Shown: piece after piece, positions 53,023 to 63,881 of the stretch
Layout: each line of letters starts with the position of its first letter
Numbering within the stretch: the stretch's first letter is position 1
Assembly: GCF_016592435.1 (NCBI RefSeq)
Contig: NZ_AP014545.1
Coordinates: 2,984,693-3,048,692, forward strand
Direction: 5' to 3'
Length of the DNA: 64,000 bases
From: Amphritea japonica ATCC BAA-1530
GTDB lineage: Bacteria > Pseudomonadota > Gammaproteobacteria > Pseudomonadales > Balneatricaceae
Notes under the pieces: model-generated
The model's input: only the letters and a program-made list of their open reading frames with translations
Told to the model about the DNA's origin: nothing
Database searches by the model: none
Made by a program: the position numbers and the translations under genes

Positions 53023-54372
53023 ATGAACGCCAACACAAACGAGAGCGAACTGGATAAGCTGAATACAGCTCTCGAAGAGGGCGCTTTCAGGCAGATCCGC
53101 TATACCCTGAATAAAACACTCCGCCCTTCTGAAGTCGCCCACCTGATAGAGAAATCACCGCCAAAAGAGCGAAAACTGCTCTGGAGCATGATTCATAAAG
53201 ATATCGAGGCAGAGGTACTACAGGATCTTGGCGACGACGTTCAGGCAGAAATACTGAGCCAAATGGAGACTGCCGAGGTTTTGGCGATCTCCGAAGCTCT
53301 GGAAACAGACGATCTTGCGGATATGATGCAGCAATTACCGGAAACGGTGATGCACGAACTGCTGCGCTCAATGGACCATCAAAACCGGGAGCGGGTCGAG
53401 AAAGTACTTTCCTATCCGGAAGACACCGCCGGTGGTCTGATGAATACAGACACCATCACTATCCGTCCGGATATCACCGTAGAAGCCGCTCTGCGTTATC
53501 TACGCAGGCACGATGAATTGCCTGAGATGACCGACAGCCTCTTTGTTGTCAGTCGAAAAGGTTCCTATATCGGCAGCCTTCCCCTGACTCGTATGCTCGT
53601 TAGTGATCCGACCAGTACGGTCCGGGAAATGATGGTGACAGACAAGCCACCAATTGCTGCAAAAATGGAAGATACCAAAGTCGCTCAGCTATTTGAGCAA
53701 GAAGACTTGGTATCAGCCCCCGTTGTCGATGAAAAAAATCAACTGCTTGGACGAATTACCATCGATGACGTAGTAGACGTCATCCGTGAAGATGCCGATC
53801 ACTCTCTGATGAGCATGGCGGGTCTGGACGAAGATGAAGACACGTTCGCTCCGATCATGAAAACAACCCGGCGACGTGCTGTATGGTTAGGGATCAACCT
53901 GATTACAGCATTCCTAGCTTCCGCTGTTATCGGCATTTTCGAAGAAACAATAGGAAAAGTTGTCGCGCTGGCAGTACTGATGCCTATTGTTGCCAGCATG
54001 GGCGGAATTGCGGGTAGCCAGGTATTAACGCTGATGATTCGCGGTCAGGCACTGGGGCATGTTGAGCGCTCTAATGCCGGCTGGCTGCTCAACCGTGAAA
54101 TAATAGTAGGGACACTCAACGGACTACTCTGGGCCCTCGTCGTCGCGGCTATCGCTATGCTCTGGTTTCAAGAGATAACCATCGGCATCATCATCGGCTG
54201 TGCTATTATTATCAACCTGTTTGCCGCTGCGCTGGCGGGTACTTTGCTGCCAATCATCCTCAAATCCTGGGGCATCGACCCGGCACTGGCTGGTAGTGTT
54301 TTGTTGACTACAATTACTGATGTAGTTGGTTTTTTTGCATTCCTCGGCCTGGCAACCGCTTTCTATAGTTAG
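53023..54372 (+). CDS. mgtE: Magnesium transporter MgtE
   Basis: MgtE is a magnesium-gated Mg2+ channel. The 449-residue protein shows an N-domain of superhelical repeats (about residues 20-125), a CBS pair (about 130-255, 'YPEDTAGGLMNTDTITIRPDITVEAALRYLRR'), a plug helix, and five C-terminal transmembrane helices. The pore segment is 'LMPIVASMGGIAGSQVLTLMIRG'. Acidic residues in the N and CBS domains fit Mg2+ sensing. It follows ptsO after 119 bases. Confidence 0.96.
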   Translation: MNANTNESELDKLNTALEEGAFRQIRYTLNKTLRPSEVAHLIEKSPPKERKLLWSMIHKDIEAEVLQDLGDDVQAEILSQMETAEVLAISEALETDDLADMMQQLPETVMHELLRSMDHQNRERVEKVLSYPEDTAGGLMNTDTITIRPDITVEAALRYLRRHDELPEMTDSLFVVSRKGSYIGSLPLTRMLVSDPTSTVREMMVTDKPPIAAKMEDTKVAQLFEQEDLVSAPVVDEKNQLLGRITIDDVVDVIREDADHSLMSMAGLDEDEDTFAPIMKTTRRRAVWLGINLITAFLASAVIGIFEETIGKVVALAVLMPIVASMGGIAGSQVLTLMIRGQALGHVERSNAGWLLNREIIVGTLNGLLWALVVAAIAMLWFQEITIGIIIGCAIIINLFAAALAGTLLPIILKSWGIDPALAGSVLLTTITDVVGFFAFLGLATAFYS

Positions 54373-54401
54373 CGTTTACCCAGACTACAAAAGAGATTTA
54401 T

Positions 54402-54935
54402 ATGAGTCAGAATGACAATTTTCACCAAGACGATAACGAGTTCGACGAAGACAGGGTATCAAAAAGCCAGCGTAAGCGGGAGATGGACCACCTACAGACC
54501 CTGGGTGCCCGACTGCCAGAATTGAACAAAGAGCAGCTGGCTAAGGTACCTTTAGGCGATATGCTACGCCAAGCCGTAGAGGAAGCTCAACGTCTTAAGC
54601 CCCGCTCAGAAGCAACCCGACGCCAAATGCAGTATATCGGCCGCTTGATGCAAGCGGAAGATGCTGACGCCATACAGACGGCTATTGAACGCTTTGAGGC
54701 GGGAAAACAAGCGCACCTGCAAATATTCCACAAACTGGAGCTCTGGCGTGACCGGCTTATTCTGGGTGACAACAGTGACCTTCAAGCGTATCTGAATGAC
54801 GATCCGGAGGCAGATATCCAACATCTGCGTCAGCTGCTACGAAACGCCAAGAAAGAGGCCAGCCTTAACAAGCCACCTGTCGCAGCCAGAAAGCTATTCA
54901 AATATCTGCGGGAGCGCGCGGAAGATCGCCTGTAA
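54402..54935 (+). CDS. yjgA: YjgA-family ribosome-associated protein (DarP)
   Basis: YjgA (DUF615, renamed DarP) binds pre-50S particles and helps late assembly of the peptidyl-transferase centre. The 177-residue, highly charged helical protein has 'SKSQRKREMDHLQTLGARLPELNKEQLAKVPL' and 'RSEATRRQMQYIGRLMQAED', both diagnostic, and a basic C-terminus. It lies 29 bases after mgtE and converges on yhdP. Confidence 0.95.
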   Translation: MSQNDNFHQDDNEFDEDRVSKSQRKREMDHLQTLGARLPELNKEQLAKVPLGDMLRQAVEEAQRLKPRSEATRRQMQYIGRLMQAEDADAIQTAIERFEAGKQAHLQIFHKLELWRDRLILGDNSDLQAYLNDDPEADIQHLRQLLRNAKKEASLNKPPVAARKLFKYLRERAEDRL

Positions 54936-54968
54936 ACAGAAAAACTTAGTCAATGCGGCCAGTAAAGC

Positions 54969-57900
54969 TTAATTCGGATTGACCGCAGAATCACTTCCTG
55001 TTTTTGGCTTTTGCTGGAGTAACTCGACTTTCGGGTCACTCCAGTCACCCACCATCGTATAAGTCACCGTCGCAAATTCCTTTTTCACTTTATCGCCCAC
55101 TAGCTTGTCCAGAAGAAAGGCTAAACCAGCAATCTGCGGAGCGCCCAACAATACTGCGGCGAACGGAAGATTATCCGTCACGGGCAACGTTACGGCCATC
55201 TGCTGATCTACTGTTTCATTGACCAGATCGATCTCTCCACTCATCGCCATATCCAATGATGGCCCGCGCATCACAAAGGGCGTATTGGCTATCGCCACCC
55301 CTTCACTGATTCGGTAGTCTCCTTCCATCCGGTCAAAACTAACGCCTTTCGAAAAGAGGTCGGCAAAATCTAGCTTTAGCCGTCGCCCCAGCGCATTCAT
55401 ATTCAGAATCCCGAAGACCCGCAAAAAACCTGCCGCGCCTCCGGATTCAATCAACCGCCCTTCACTGGCACTAAATTTTGCGGCCCCATTAATCGCAGCC
55501 AATTCATATTCCCAGGGCGCGCCCGGCCAGGTCAGTTGTAAATCTGCACCGAACTTTTCCGTTTCCAGCACTTTTTCATAACCTGCACTCGTCAGGCTTT
55601 CGCCTAAGTTTTTGGCCGATATAACCAGCTTTAATTGACTCTGACTCGGCTCTCCAGGCTGCCAAACAATACCACCTTTTGCATCGAGCCCAGGCAACTG
55701 GCCAACAATATTCTCTATATACGTCCGCCCTTCACGATTACGAACGTTAAATTGCCACTGACCCCAGCGCTTCCCTTTCAAAATAAGATCTCGCACTTCG
55801 AAATCCAGATCAGAGATAGATCCCGGTTGTAACAGCTCATCAAGCTGAGCAGTTTCCATCGCCAGCAGCCCTTTTGTGGTTTCAACCGCTACATTCTCAC
55901 CACCCACTTCTGCTGACTGCGGCAACGGTCCATCAGGCGTCGGCAATAACGAATCCAGATTCAGCTGCTCGAATAATAGTGTAGGCGCTTTTGCACTATT
56001 ATCAGGCATATCCACCAGCACTTTTAAATCCGGGCTGGTAACCCCTGCGCGCCAGCTATCAGCCAATCGCTCCAGCAGTACCCTCGCTTTAAGCACCCGT
56101 AGGTCTGCATAACTCAATTCTGTAATATCCACATCAAGTTGCACAGGAGTTATCGGAGAACGATTGCCTACAGCTACCTTTTCTCCGATGATTTTAGCTC
56201 CCTGTAACATGCTGAATAGCTGATCATAGTCCAACTGTTGCAAGCTTCCGCCAACCATCAACCCAGTAAAGTCAGTCGGTCTGGCATCTCCCCCTCCCAG
56301 GGTTAAATGCCCTTTATTGAGCTTATTGTTATCCACTTGCAGCCAGGCACTCAATTGATCACCCAGTTTAATATTAACAGTCCGCGGCGACTCAAAGTCA
56401 GTACGTAGCAACAACGGCATCTTTTCCCCTGCCTTCTTACTAAAAGGGGGTATCATATCGAGGTGAGTTTTCTTAAGATCTGAGCGAACCGTGAGCCCCG
56501 AACAGCCTGAGCGGACACAGATATCCAGATCTGCATCAAAAGGCTGGTTACCCTCCGCTAAAGCCAATAGATCAACACCACTCCACTCACGCAGCTGTTT
56601 GATTTTTATACTGGATTTAAATCGGGTACGGATGACTTCAGCCTGACCACTACCGCTAGTTTTAATGTTAGCGGTTAGTGGCTGACCAAAAAAAACACCG
56701 CTAAGCGGCTCAGAATAGAGACCGCGATCATTACGATAACCAATCAGCCCGGAGAGTTTATCAAAGCTTAAATTGCGTTCTTTTGATATCAGTTTCAGTT
56801 CGGTAAAACGGCTACTAACATCAATATCAGGCTCCTTACCATCCAAAGGAATCATTAAGCTCAATTGAGTATCGGCCTGCCCACTAAGCTGCCAACTGGC
56901 CAACTCTTTACTACTGCCGATAACAGGACTTTCAATCAGCGTTCGTCCTATATCAGCACTATCGCCTGATACTCGGGCCAGTATACTCAAGTTATTCGAT
57001 CCCGGCGGCAGATAGACCCAGCCATGATCAACTTTACTGTTAAGGATCTGTCCATCGCTGACATTAATCGACAACCCCTGCTCACGTAACAACAAAGAGG
57101 CATCCGCACTTGTCACAGCGGGCCATCCAACCTGATAATCGACAGCCGCGTCTGCGATATCCATAAACATCTGTACCGTTGGCGACTGCCGTTCCGGAAT
57201 ATTCCGGGTCCCGGTATGAAGCATAAAGCCACCCTGATTAATATGCCCACGCTTCACCGCTTGTGCGACCCAGGGTTTAATTCCCGGATCAATTTCATGA
57301 TCAGGAATAAGCTCAGGCGCCAGACTACCATCAGATCCCTTTACACCGATCAACAGCGTTAGCTCACTTTGCACCCCTTGTATCAAAGGTAAGTGCAGAC
57401 TCCAGCGACCATTGGCGTTAATCCCCGCCTTCTTTACCTCAGCACGCTCGCTTCTCAAGTGTAGGACATCTTCTGCCAGGCTAAAATGTGTCACCCCTCT
57501 GGCAGACGTAAACTCCCACCCTTTATCGAAAATATCAGGAAAATGCAGCCCCAGATTATCACTCTCGAGATCTATGCGACCCTGCAAACCTGAAGTGCCA
57601 TACTCCAGTTGCAATAAACCATTGATACCAGCCATTGCAGGAACACCATAAGCTGCAGAGAAACCAACCTGGTCAAGATCTCCTTTGAGATTAAGGTGCG
57701 TCCAGTTTTGTAGTGAGTCGGGTGAGCCCTTCGCTACCGCTTCGCTTGAAACCTCGGGCCACTCTAGTGCCAGATTCCATATTTTCCCCACCGGCGCCAT
57801 CTCTTTTATCACGCCTTTTAACGCTTCAGGCACCCAGCTTTGGGGCTTGATAAACTCAACTGTTGACTTCACATCAAGCTCAGTTAAGCCAACAGAAGTA

Positions 57901-58952
57901 ATTTTTCCTTGCTGCCGGTTTATTATTAGCTGGGGAAACGTAAGTGGTTGATGATTTATCTGTGCTGTGAATTCATTAACCTGCAACTGAAACTGTCTGC
58001 GCGCAGGTTGTAACAATACAAAACCAGTTGATAACTCTTGCACCTCTAGTTCAGGTAACTGATCACTCCCGGTCACTATTTTCAGCTTATCCGTAGCCAG
58101 ATTGCCAAACATGCGAGTCAAACGCCCTTCCGACCAACTCCCCCAAATTTCAGCCCCCAGCTCTAATTGTTTAAGCGCTGTGGGTATTGGAAAAAGCTCA
58201 CGCGCAGCCTCCAGCAGAGGCGTATCAACGCCAGCCAACTGAAGATAGAAGTCAAAACGCGTTGTTTTAGGATTAAACTGAGCCCCTTCCGACTCAACTC
58301 TCAGCACAGCAGATAACTGCTGCTGTTCATGACTGATCAATAGCTCGCCGGAAAAATGATGCTGGCGCTGACTATTTTCAAGATTGATACTCTCACTCTG
58401 AAGCAGCAACTGCTTTCCAGACGGTAAGGTCAAATCGATCTGGGTATCATAGAAGAAAATATGCGGCTGTAACCACAAGGCAGCCAAAGGATCGAGTTCC
58501 ACCGCCTGATTACTTTTTTTGGAAGCACTGGGTGAGTTTTGTGTGTGCGGCTGGGGCCAGCTAACTAACTTCGCTTCAGTATGGAGAGACCACAGCTCAA
58601 CTTTGCTCAGAACCGGCTGCCATTTTAAAAGACTCGACACTGGATTAAGACCCAATACCAGCTGACCGACTTCTACCCGGCCTATATTCTGTGACCGGTG
58701 ATCTGCAATGACCATATCCTGAATCAACAGTGTAGGAAACCGACCTTCCCAACTGGCATTTATATCGCCAATACTGACTTCTGTTCGCAAGCGATCACTC
58801 AGATACTGCTCGATCTCTTCACGATAGTCCCAAACAGCAGGCAAGAGCTGACGCACCACCACTGTTAGCAACGCAATCAATAAGATAGCGATCACCAAAA
58901 ACCAGCCAAGCCAGCGATTTAGTGACCTTAAAACCATCCCTATAGATGGCAC
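54969..58952 (-). CDS. yhdP: YhdP-family AsmA-like envelope protein
   Basis: YhdP is a giant AsmA-like protein that, with TamB and YdbH, moves phospholipids to the outer membrane. The 1327-residue protein has an N-terminal transmembrane anchor ('WFLVIAILLIALLTVVVRQLLP') and a long periplasmic repeated beta-groove. The C-terminal region is conserved ('YRISEGVAIANTPFVMRGPSLDMAMSGEIDLVNETVDQQMAVTLPV', 'VTYTMVGDWSDPKVE'). The GTG at 58952 starts two bases after the rng stop; an ATG at 58937 is an alternative. Gene order rng-yhdP is standard. It complements the Mla system at 41770-44793. Confidence 0.94.
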   Translation of the reverse strand: MPSIGMVLRSLNRWLGWFLVIAILLIALLTVVVRQLLPAVWDYREEIEQYLSDRLRTEVSIGDINASWEGRFPTLLIQDMVIADHRSQNIGRVEVGQLVLGLNPVSSLLKWQPVLSKVELWSLHTEAKLVSWPQPHTQNSPSASKKSNQAVELDPLAALWLQPHIFFYDTQIDLTLPSGKQLLLQSESINLENSQRQHHFSGELLISHEQQQLSAVLRVESEGAQFNPKTTRFDFYLQLAGVDTPLLEAARELFPIPTALKQLELGAEIWGSWSEGRLTRMFGNLATDKLKIVTGSDQLPELEVQELSTGFVLLQPARRQFQLQVNEFTAQINHQPLTFPQLIINRQQGKITSVGLTELDVKSTVEFIKPQSWVPEALKGVIKEMAPVGKIWNLALEWPEVSSEAVAKGSPDSLQNWTHLNLKGDLDQVGFSAAYGVPAMAGINGLLQLEYGTSGLQGRIDLESDNLGLHFPDIFDKGWEFTSARGVTHFSLAEDVLHLRSERAEVKKAGINANGRWSLHLPLIQGVQSELTLLIGVKGSDGSLAPELIPDHEIDPGIKPWVAQAVKRGHINQGGFMLHTGTRNIPERQSPTVQMFMDIADAAVDYQVGWPAVTSADASLLLREQGLSINVSDGQILNSKVDHGWVYLPPGSNNLSILARVSGDSADIGRTLIESPVIGSSKELASWQLSGQADTQLSLMIPLDGKEPDIDVSSRFTELKLISKERNLSFDKLSGLIGYRNDRGLYSEPLSGVFFGQPLTANIKTSGSGQAEVIRTRFKSSIKIKQLREWSGVDLLALAEGNQPFDADLDICVRSGCSGLTVRSDLKKTHLDMIPPFSKKAGEKMPLLLRTDFESPRTVNIKLGDQLSAWLQVDNNKLNKGHLTLGGGDARPTDFTGLMVGGSLQQLDYDQLFSMLQGAKIIGEKVAVGNRSPITPVQLDVDITELSYADLRVLKARVLLERLADSWRAGVTSPDLKVLVDMPDNSAKAPTLLFEQLNLDSLLPTPDGPLPQSAEVGGENVAVETTKGLLAMETAQLDELLQPGSISDLDFEVRDLILKGKRWGQWQFNVRNREGRTYIENIVGQLPGLDAKGGIVWQPGEPSQSQLKLVISAKNLGESLTSAGYEKVLETEKFGADLQLTWPGAPWEYELAAINGAAKFSASEGRLIESGGAAGFLRVFGILNMNALGRRLKLDFADLFSKGVSFDRMEGDYRISEGVAIANTPFVMRGPSLDMAMSGEIDLVNETVDQQMAVTLPVTDNLPFAAVLLGAPQIAGLAFLLDKLVGDKVKKEFATVTYTMVGDWSDPKVELLQQKPKTGSDSAVNPN

Positions 58953-58954
58953 AA

Positions 58955-60439
58955 CTATTTCAGCACCACGTCATACTGCTCCGGACCATACATCGGCTCT
59001 ACCTGAAAGCGAATCGTCTTAGCGATGAAGGCCTCCAGCTCTGCCACATGATCAGAGGCTTCATCGAGCAGCATCGCAACCACCTGATCCGCAGCTAAAA
59101 CCAGATAGGAGTCCGTATCATATGCCCGGTGCTGCCGCAGAATTTCCCGGAAGATTTCATAGCACACAGTTTCAGGGGTTTTAACCGAGCCGCGCCCCTG
59201 GCAGTGACTGCAAGCTTCACAGAGGATATGTTCCAGGCTTTCGCGGGTACGTTTACGCGTCATTTCCACCAGACCTAACTCAGAAACACCGGTGACCTTA
59301 CACTTCACATGATCCTTTTCGAGCACCCGTTCAAGTGTACGTAATACCTGCCGTTGATGATCTTCATCAAGCATATCGATGAAATCAATAATAATGATAC
59401 CACCCAGATTACGCAGTCTAAGCTGTCGACCAATAGCCGTCGCTGCTTCAAGGTTGGTTTTGAAAATGGTTTCTTCAAGGTTTCGATGGCCAACATATCC
59501 ACCGGTATTGATATCCACCGTAGTCATCGCTTCGGTCTGATCAAAAATCAGATAGCCGCCAGACTTCAGTTCAACTTTACGCCCCAGCGCTTTTTGAATT
59601 TCATCTTCAATATTATAAAGGTCAAATATTGGCCGTTCACCCGGATAATATTCAAGGATATTGCTAATCTCAGGCACCAGCGCTTCAGCAAATTGTTGAG
59701 ACCGCTGAAAGGTTTCTTTAGAGTCCACTCGAATACGCTCCACTCCCGCATGAGCCATATCCCTTAATGCACGCATATTCAGCGGCAAGTCCTCATAGAT
59801 ACAGGAAGGAGCACTAAACTCACCTATCTTGCGGTTAATAGAGTCCCACAAGCGGCACAGGAACAGAATATCCTGTTTTAATTCAGCCTCACTCACACCT
59901 TCTGATACCGTTCGGAGAATAAAGCCTCCGACCTTGGTATTCAGATCTTCCAGCCCGGCAACCACTTCCTCAACCATCCCACGCAGACGGTCACGTTCAT
60001 CACTATCTTCTATTCTCTGAGAGATACCAATATGTTCATTGCCTGGCATATACACCAGATAGCGGGATGGAATCGAAATATTCGTTGTCAGCCGAGCACC
60101 TTTAGTGCCTAACGGGTCCTTAGTCACCTGAACAACCAGAGACTGCCCTTCTCGCAGCAAACGGTTTATCGTCAGGTTACTTTTCCCATTCCCAACACCA
60201 TTTTCATCTTCCGGGTGCTGCAGCTCATCGACATGTATAAATGCAGCACGCTCAAGCCCTATATCAACAAAAGCAGCCTGCATACCGGGAAGCACCCTGA
60301 CCACTTTTCCTTTATAGATATTTCCAACTATTCCCCGGCGCTCTGCCCGCTCGACATAGATCTCCTGCGGCATACCATTTTCAATAACCGCTACCCGTGT
60401 CTCAATTGGGGTAAAGTTGATCAGAATCTCTTCACTCAT
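58955..60439 (-). CDS. rng: Ribonuclease G
   Basis: RNase G matures the 16S rRNA 5' end and degrades some mRNAs. The 494-residue protein has an S1 domain (about residues 38-125, 'GNIYKGKVVRVLPGMQAAFVDIGLERAAFIHV'), a 5' sensor, and a DNase I-like catalytic part with 'TVDINTGGYVGHRN' and 'IIIIDFIDMLD' (catalytic Asp residues). The zinc-link 'CEACSHCQGRG' follows. It lacks the long C-terminal tail of RNase E. It follows maf by about 127 bases and is coupled to yhdP. Confidence 0.97.
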   Translation of the reverse strand: MSEEILINFTPIETRVAVIENGMPQEIYVERAERRGIVGNIYKGKVVRVLPGMQAAFVDIGLERAAFIHVDELQHPEDENGVGNGKSNLTINRLLREGQSLVVQVTKDPLGTKGARLTTNISIPSRYLVYMPGNEHIGISQRIEDSDERDRLRGMVEEVVAGLEDLNTKVGGFILRTVSEGVSEAELKQDILFLCRLWDSINRKIGEFSAPSCIYEDLPLNMRALRDMAHAGVERIRVDSKETFQRSQQFAEALVPEISNILEYYPGERPIFDLYNIEDEIQKALGRKVELKSGGYLIFDQTEAMTTVDINTGGYVGHRNLEETIFKTNLEAATAIGRQLRLRNLGGIIIIDFIDMLDEDHQRQVLRTLERVLEKDHVKCKVTGVSELGLVEMTRKRTRESLEHILCEACSHCQGRGSVKTPETVCYEIFREILRQHRAYDTDSYLVLAADQVVAMLLDEASDHVAELEAFIAKTIRFQVEPMYGPEQYDVVLK

Positions 60440-60566
60440 ATTCCATTCCCAGGTGACCTGATTGCTGGCCCCATCAGTAATCTGTATACGCCGCAGTCTG
60501 CAGGAGTGCCTGACTGGATCAATAACTCAATTTAAACAAAACGAAAAACCACTACAGTAACCCAGG

Positions 60567-61205
60567 TCATACAACCGAACTCTGCCATACCGTAATGCCA
60601 AAACTTTCCAAAAGCGCTGCAGTTTCTGTCAGGGGCAAACCCACAACGGCGGAGTAGCTACCTTTTATATTAGCAACAAACACTGCTCCAAGTCCCTGAA
60701 TTCCATAAGCACCTGCCTTATCTTTTGGCTCCCCGCTGTTCCAGTATCGTTCACACAACGCCTGGCTTAAAACACGAAAAGTTACTTCTGTAGTGACTAC
60801 CTGACTAACAATTCGTTCCCGATCCATTACAGCAACAGCGGTCATAACCTGATGTTTATCTCCGGATAGTCGCTGTAGCATCTCAATTGCATCTTGCTTA
60901 CTGACAGGTTTACCCAAAATACGATCACCGGTCACCACCACCGTATCAGCACCCAGCACTACGGATTCCAGACTCGCTCGCTGTAATCCAGCGCTCGCTT
61001 TCTCTCTGGCTAAACGTTCAACAAACACTCTGGGCGCCTCACCAGGCAGAGGGATTTCTGGAATATCCACCGGTTTTACAACGCAAGACACACCGATTTG
61101 TTGCAGAAGTTCCAAACGACGGGGAGAGGCTGACGCGAGAATTAATTCAGAAGTATTCTTTTTAACGCCGGAGATTTCAAAGCAAGCTTTATCAAACTCA
61201 ATCAC
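60567..61205 (-). CDS. Maf-family nucleotide pyrophosphatase (YhdE type)
   Basis: Maf proteins hydrolyse noncanonical or dTTP/UTP-type nucleotides to monophosphates and affect septum formation. The 212-residue protein has 'LILASASPRRLELLQQIG', 'VVLGADTVVVTGDRILGKP' and 'DKAGAYGIQGLGAVFVANIKGSYSAVVGLPL', all hallmark. The GTG at 61205 with GAGG eight bases upstream gives an N-terminal extension of about 18 residues compared with most Maf proteins. It lies 22 bases after mreD and probably shares that transcript. Confidence 0.94.
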   Translation of the reverse strand: MIEFDKACFEISGVKKNTSELILASASPRRLELLQQIGVSCVVKPVDIPEIPLPGEAPRVFVERLAREKASAGLQRASLESVVLGADTVVVTGDRILGKPVSKQDAIEMLQRLSGDKHQVMTAVAVMDRERIVSQVVTTEVTFRVLSQALCERYWNSGEPKDKAGAYGIQGLGAVFVANIKGSYSAVVGLPLTETAALLESFGITVWQSSVV

Positions 61206-61227
61206 TTACACGGCCTCTATTTATATA

Positions 61228-61713
61228 TCAGGCAACCCTGAATGCTCTACGCAACCCTCTGAGGATTACAAATAGCCAGGGCCACAAGATCGCACTCATC
61301 AACGCGGGCAGTAAAAAAATCAAACTGTCACTGCGGGTGCCCATCAGGTTATGAACCCAATTGAAAATTAGTTGATTGATACCCACCAGCATCATCACCA
61401 TGACCGCCTGCTGTATAAGCGGAAACATTCTCAGGCGCTTATATAGTAACAGCGTAAGATAGGTGATAATCAACAAGGATAAGACATTCAACCCCATCGG
61501 GCTGCCCTTAATCAGATCAAGCCCTAACCCTACCAGGGCGGCAGTGCCTAGGCCAACACGTTCAGGCAACGCCATTACCCAATAAATCAGAATCATCGCC
61601 ACCCATTCAGGCCGAAACCATTCTGCAAACTGAGGCAGAGGCATCTGGCTAAGCATATAACCGACTAAAAACGTTGCCAGGATGATCGATCCCCCACCCC
61701 GTTTATTGCTCAA
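61228..61713 (-). CDS. mreD: Rod-shape protein MreD
   Basis: MreD is the inner-membrane partner of MreC in the elongasome that guides lateral wall synthesis. The 161-residue protein has about five hydrophobic helices, with 'WFRPEWVAMILIYWVMALPERVGLG' and 'GLGLDLIKGSPMGLNVLSLLIITY' as family segments. The start is TTG at 61713, supported by GGAG seven bases upstream and by overlap with the mreC end (11 bases). It is followed by maf. Confidence 0.93.
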   Translation of the reverse strand: MSNKRGGGSIILATFLVGYMLSQMPLPQFAEWFRPEWVAMILIYWVMALPERVGLGTAALVGLGLDLIKGSPMGLNVLSLLIITYLTLLLYKRLRMFPLIQQAVMVMMLVGINQLIFNWVHNLMGTRSDSLIFLLPALMSAILWPWLFVILRGLRRAFRVA

Positions 61714-62617
61714 CGCTGCTCTCCGATGCTTCGATACCGACCTGATCCGGGGTCACTTTCTCTGGGCTTGCCTGTTCAAGCTCAACAGGCAACTCCGTTA
61801 CCTGGGGGATATCGACTAATAAAATATGACGGCTCTTATTCAGCATGGCAGCAGGCTTTGCCTTAACAATAGAAAAAGGCTGCCCAGGATCTCGCTGTAC
61901 ACTGGAAACCCGAGCCACAGGGTAACCTCGGGGGAAACGCGCACCCAATCCAGACGAAACTAACAGATCGCCTTCACGAATATCAGCGGTGTCTGGCACA
62001 TGCACAAGCTCTAACTGATTAACTGATCCATTCCCCAGTGCAATCGAGCGGAAACCGTTACGATTTATCTCAACAGGGATCGCATGTCGGGAATCAGTAA
62101 TCAGCATCGCCCGACTGGTATAGTGACTGACCTCAACGATCTGTCCCATAATTCCACCGGAATCAAGCACCGCCTGGCCCACATACGCATGATCCTCCGA
62201 TCCCCGATTAAGCACGATCTGATGCTGGAACGGGTCGGGATTAACCCCTATCAACTCCGTTAGAAACACATCCTGATCAAGCCGTTGACGGCCTTCTAAC
62301 AATTCACGTAAGCGAACATTTTCAGCGGTAAGAGAGGCCACTTGCTGAACCCTCTGCTTCAACAGCAAGGCTTCCTGACGCAAGCGCCGATTTTCATCGG
62401 TTAACTGACTACGGGTCACTAAAACATCGCTAAGCTCATCAGCCACCTGCGCGGGGGCATCCACAATCCATTGCAGTGGAGTGATTAACAAAGATAGGTT
62501 GGAGCGGGTTTGATTCATTTTGGACCACTTCAAGTCCAGAACAATCAGCACTACAGACAGCACCAACAGAACGATAAAGCGGGTCCATAGGGACCCGCTA
62601 ATGAAGATACTAGCGAT
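61703..62617 (-). CDS. mreC: Rod-shape protein MreC (apparent non-ATG start)
   Basis: MreC is a periplasmic scaffold linking MreB to PBP2. The sequence has the transmembrane start 'RFIVLLVLSVVLIVLDLKW', a coiled coil (about 'LTDENRRLRQEALLLKQRVQQVASLTAENVRLREL'), and the beta-rich domain 'GQIVEVSHYTSRAMLITDSRHAIPVE'. No ATG or GTG lies in frame upstream. The first TTG (62566) would cut inside the membrane helix and has no ribosome-binding site, whereas AGGAGG at 62624-62629 is six bases before an in-frame ATC at 62617 that restores a normal N-terminus. I place the start there, with modest certainty; the stop and gene identity are secure. Confidence 0.9.
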   Translation of the reverse strand: MASIFISGSLWTRFIVLLVLSVVLIVLDLKWSKMNQTRSNLSLLITPLQWIVDAPAQVADELSDVLVTRSQLTDENRRLRQEALLLKQRVQQVASLTAENVRLRELLEGRQRLDQDVFLTELIGVNPDPFQHQIVLNRGSEDHAYVGQAVLDSGGIMGQIVEVSHYTSRAMLITDSRHAIPVEINRNGFRSIALGNGSVNQLELVHVPDTADIREGDLLVSSGLGARFPRGYPVARVSSVQRDPGQPFSIVKAKPAAMLNKSRHILLVDIPQVTELPVELEQASPEKVTPDQVGIEASESSVEQ

Positions 62618-62681
62618 AGAACACCTCCTGTCGAAGTTGTTCCGTTATTCTGGCAAAATCAACCATTCAATTTATTCACGC

Positions 62682-63737
<1,056 letters not shown>

Positions 63738-63881
63738 TTAGATTGTGCGACTGCACATTCACTTGATCAAAAAAACAGGCCCACTGTAGCAATGGCGGGG
63801 ATTTTGGGCAAGCTGCAAATGTGTTAACGTAGCGCTTTATTTAGTTATCTGACCAAATACCATAGCAATGAGAATTCAATC

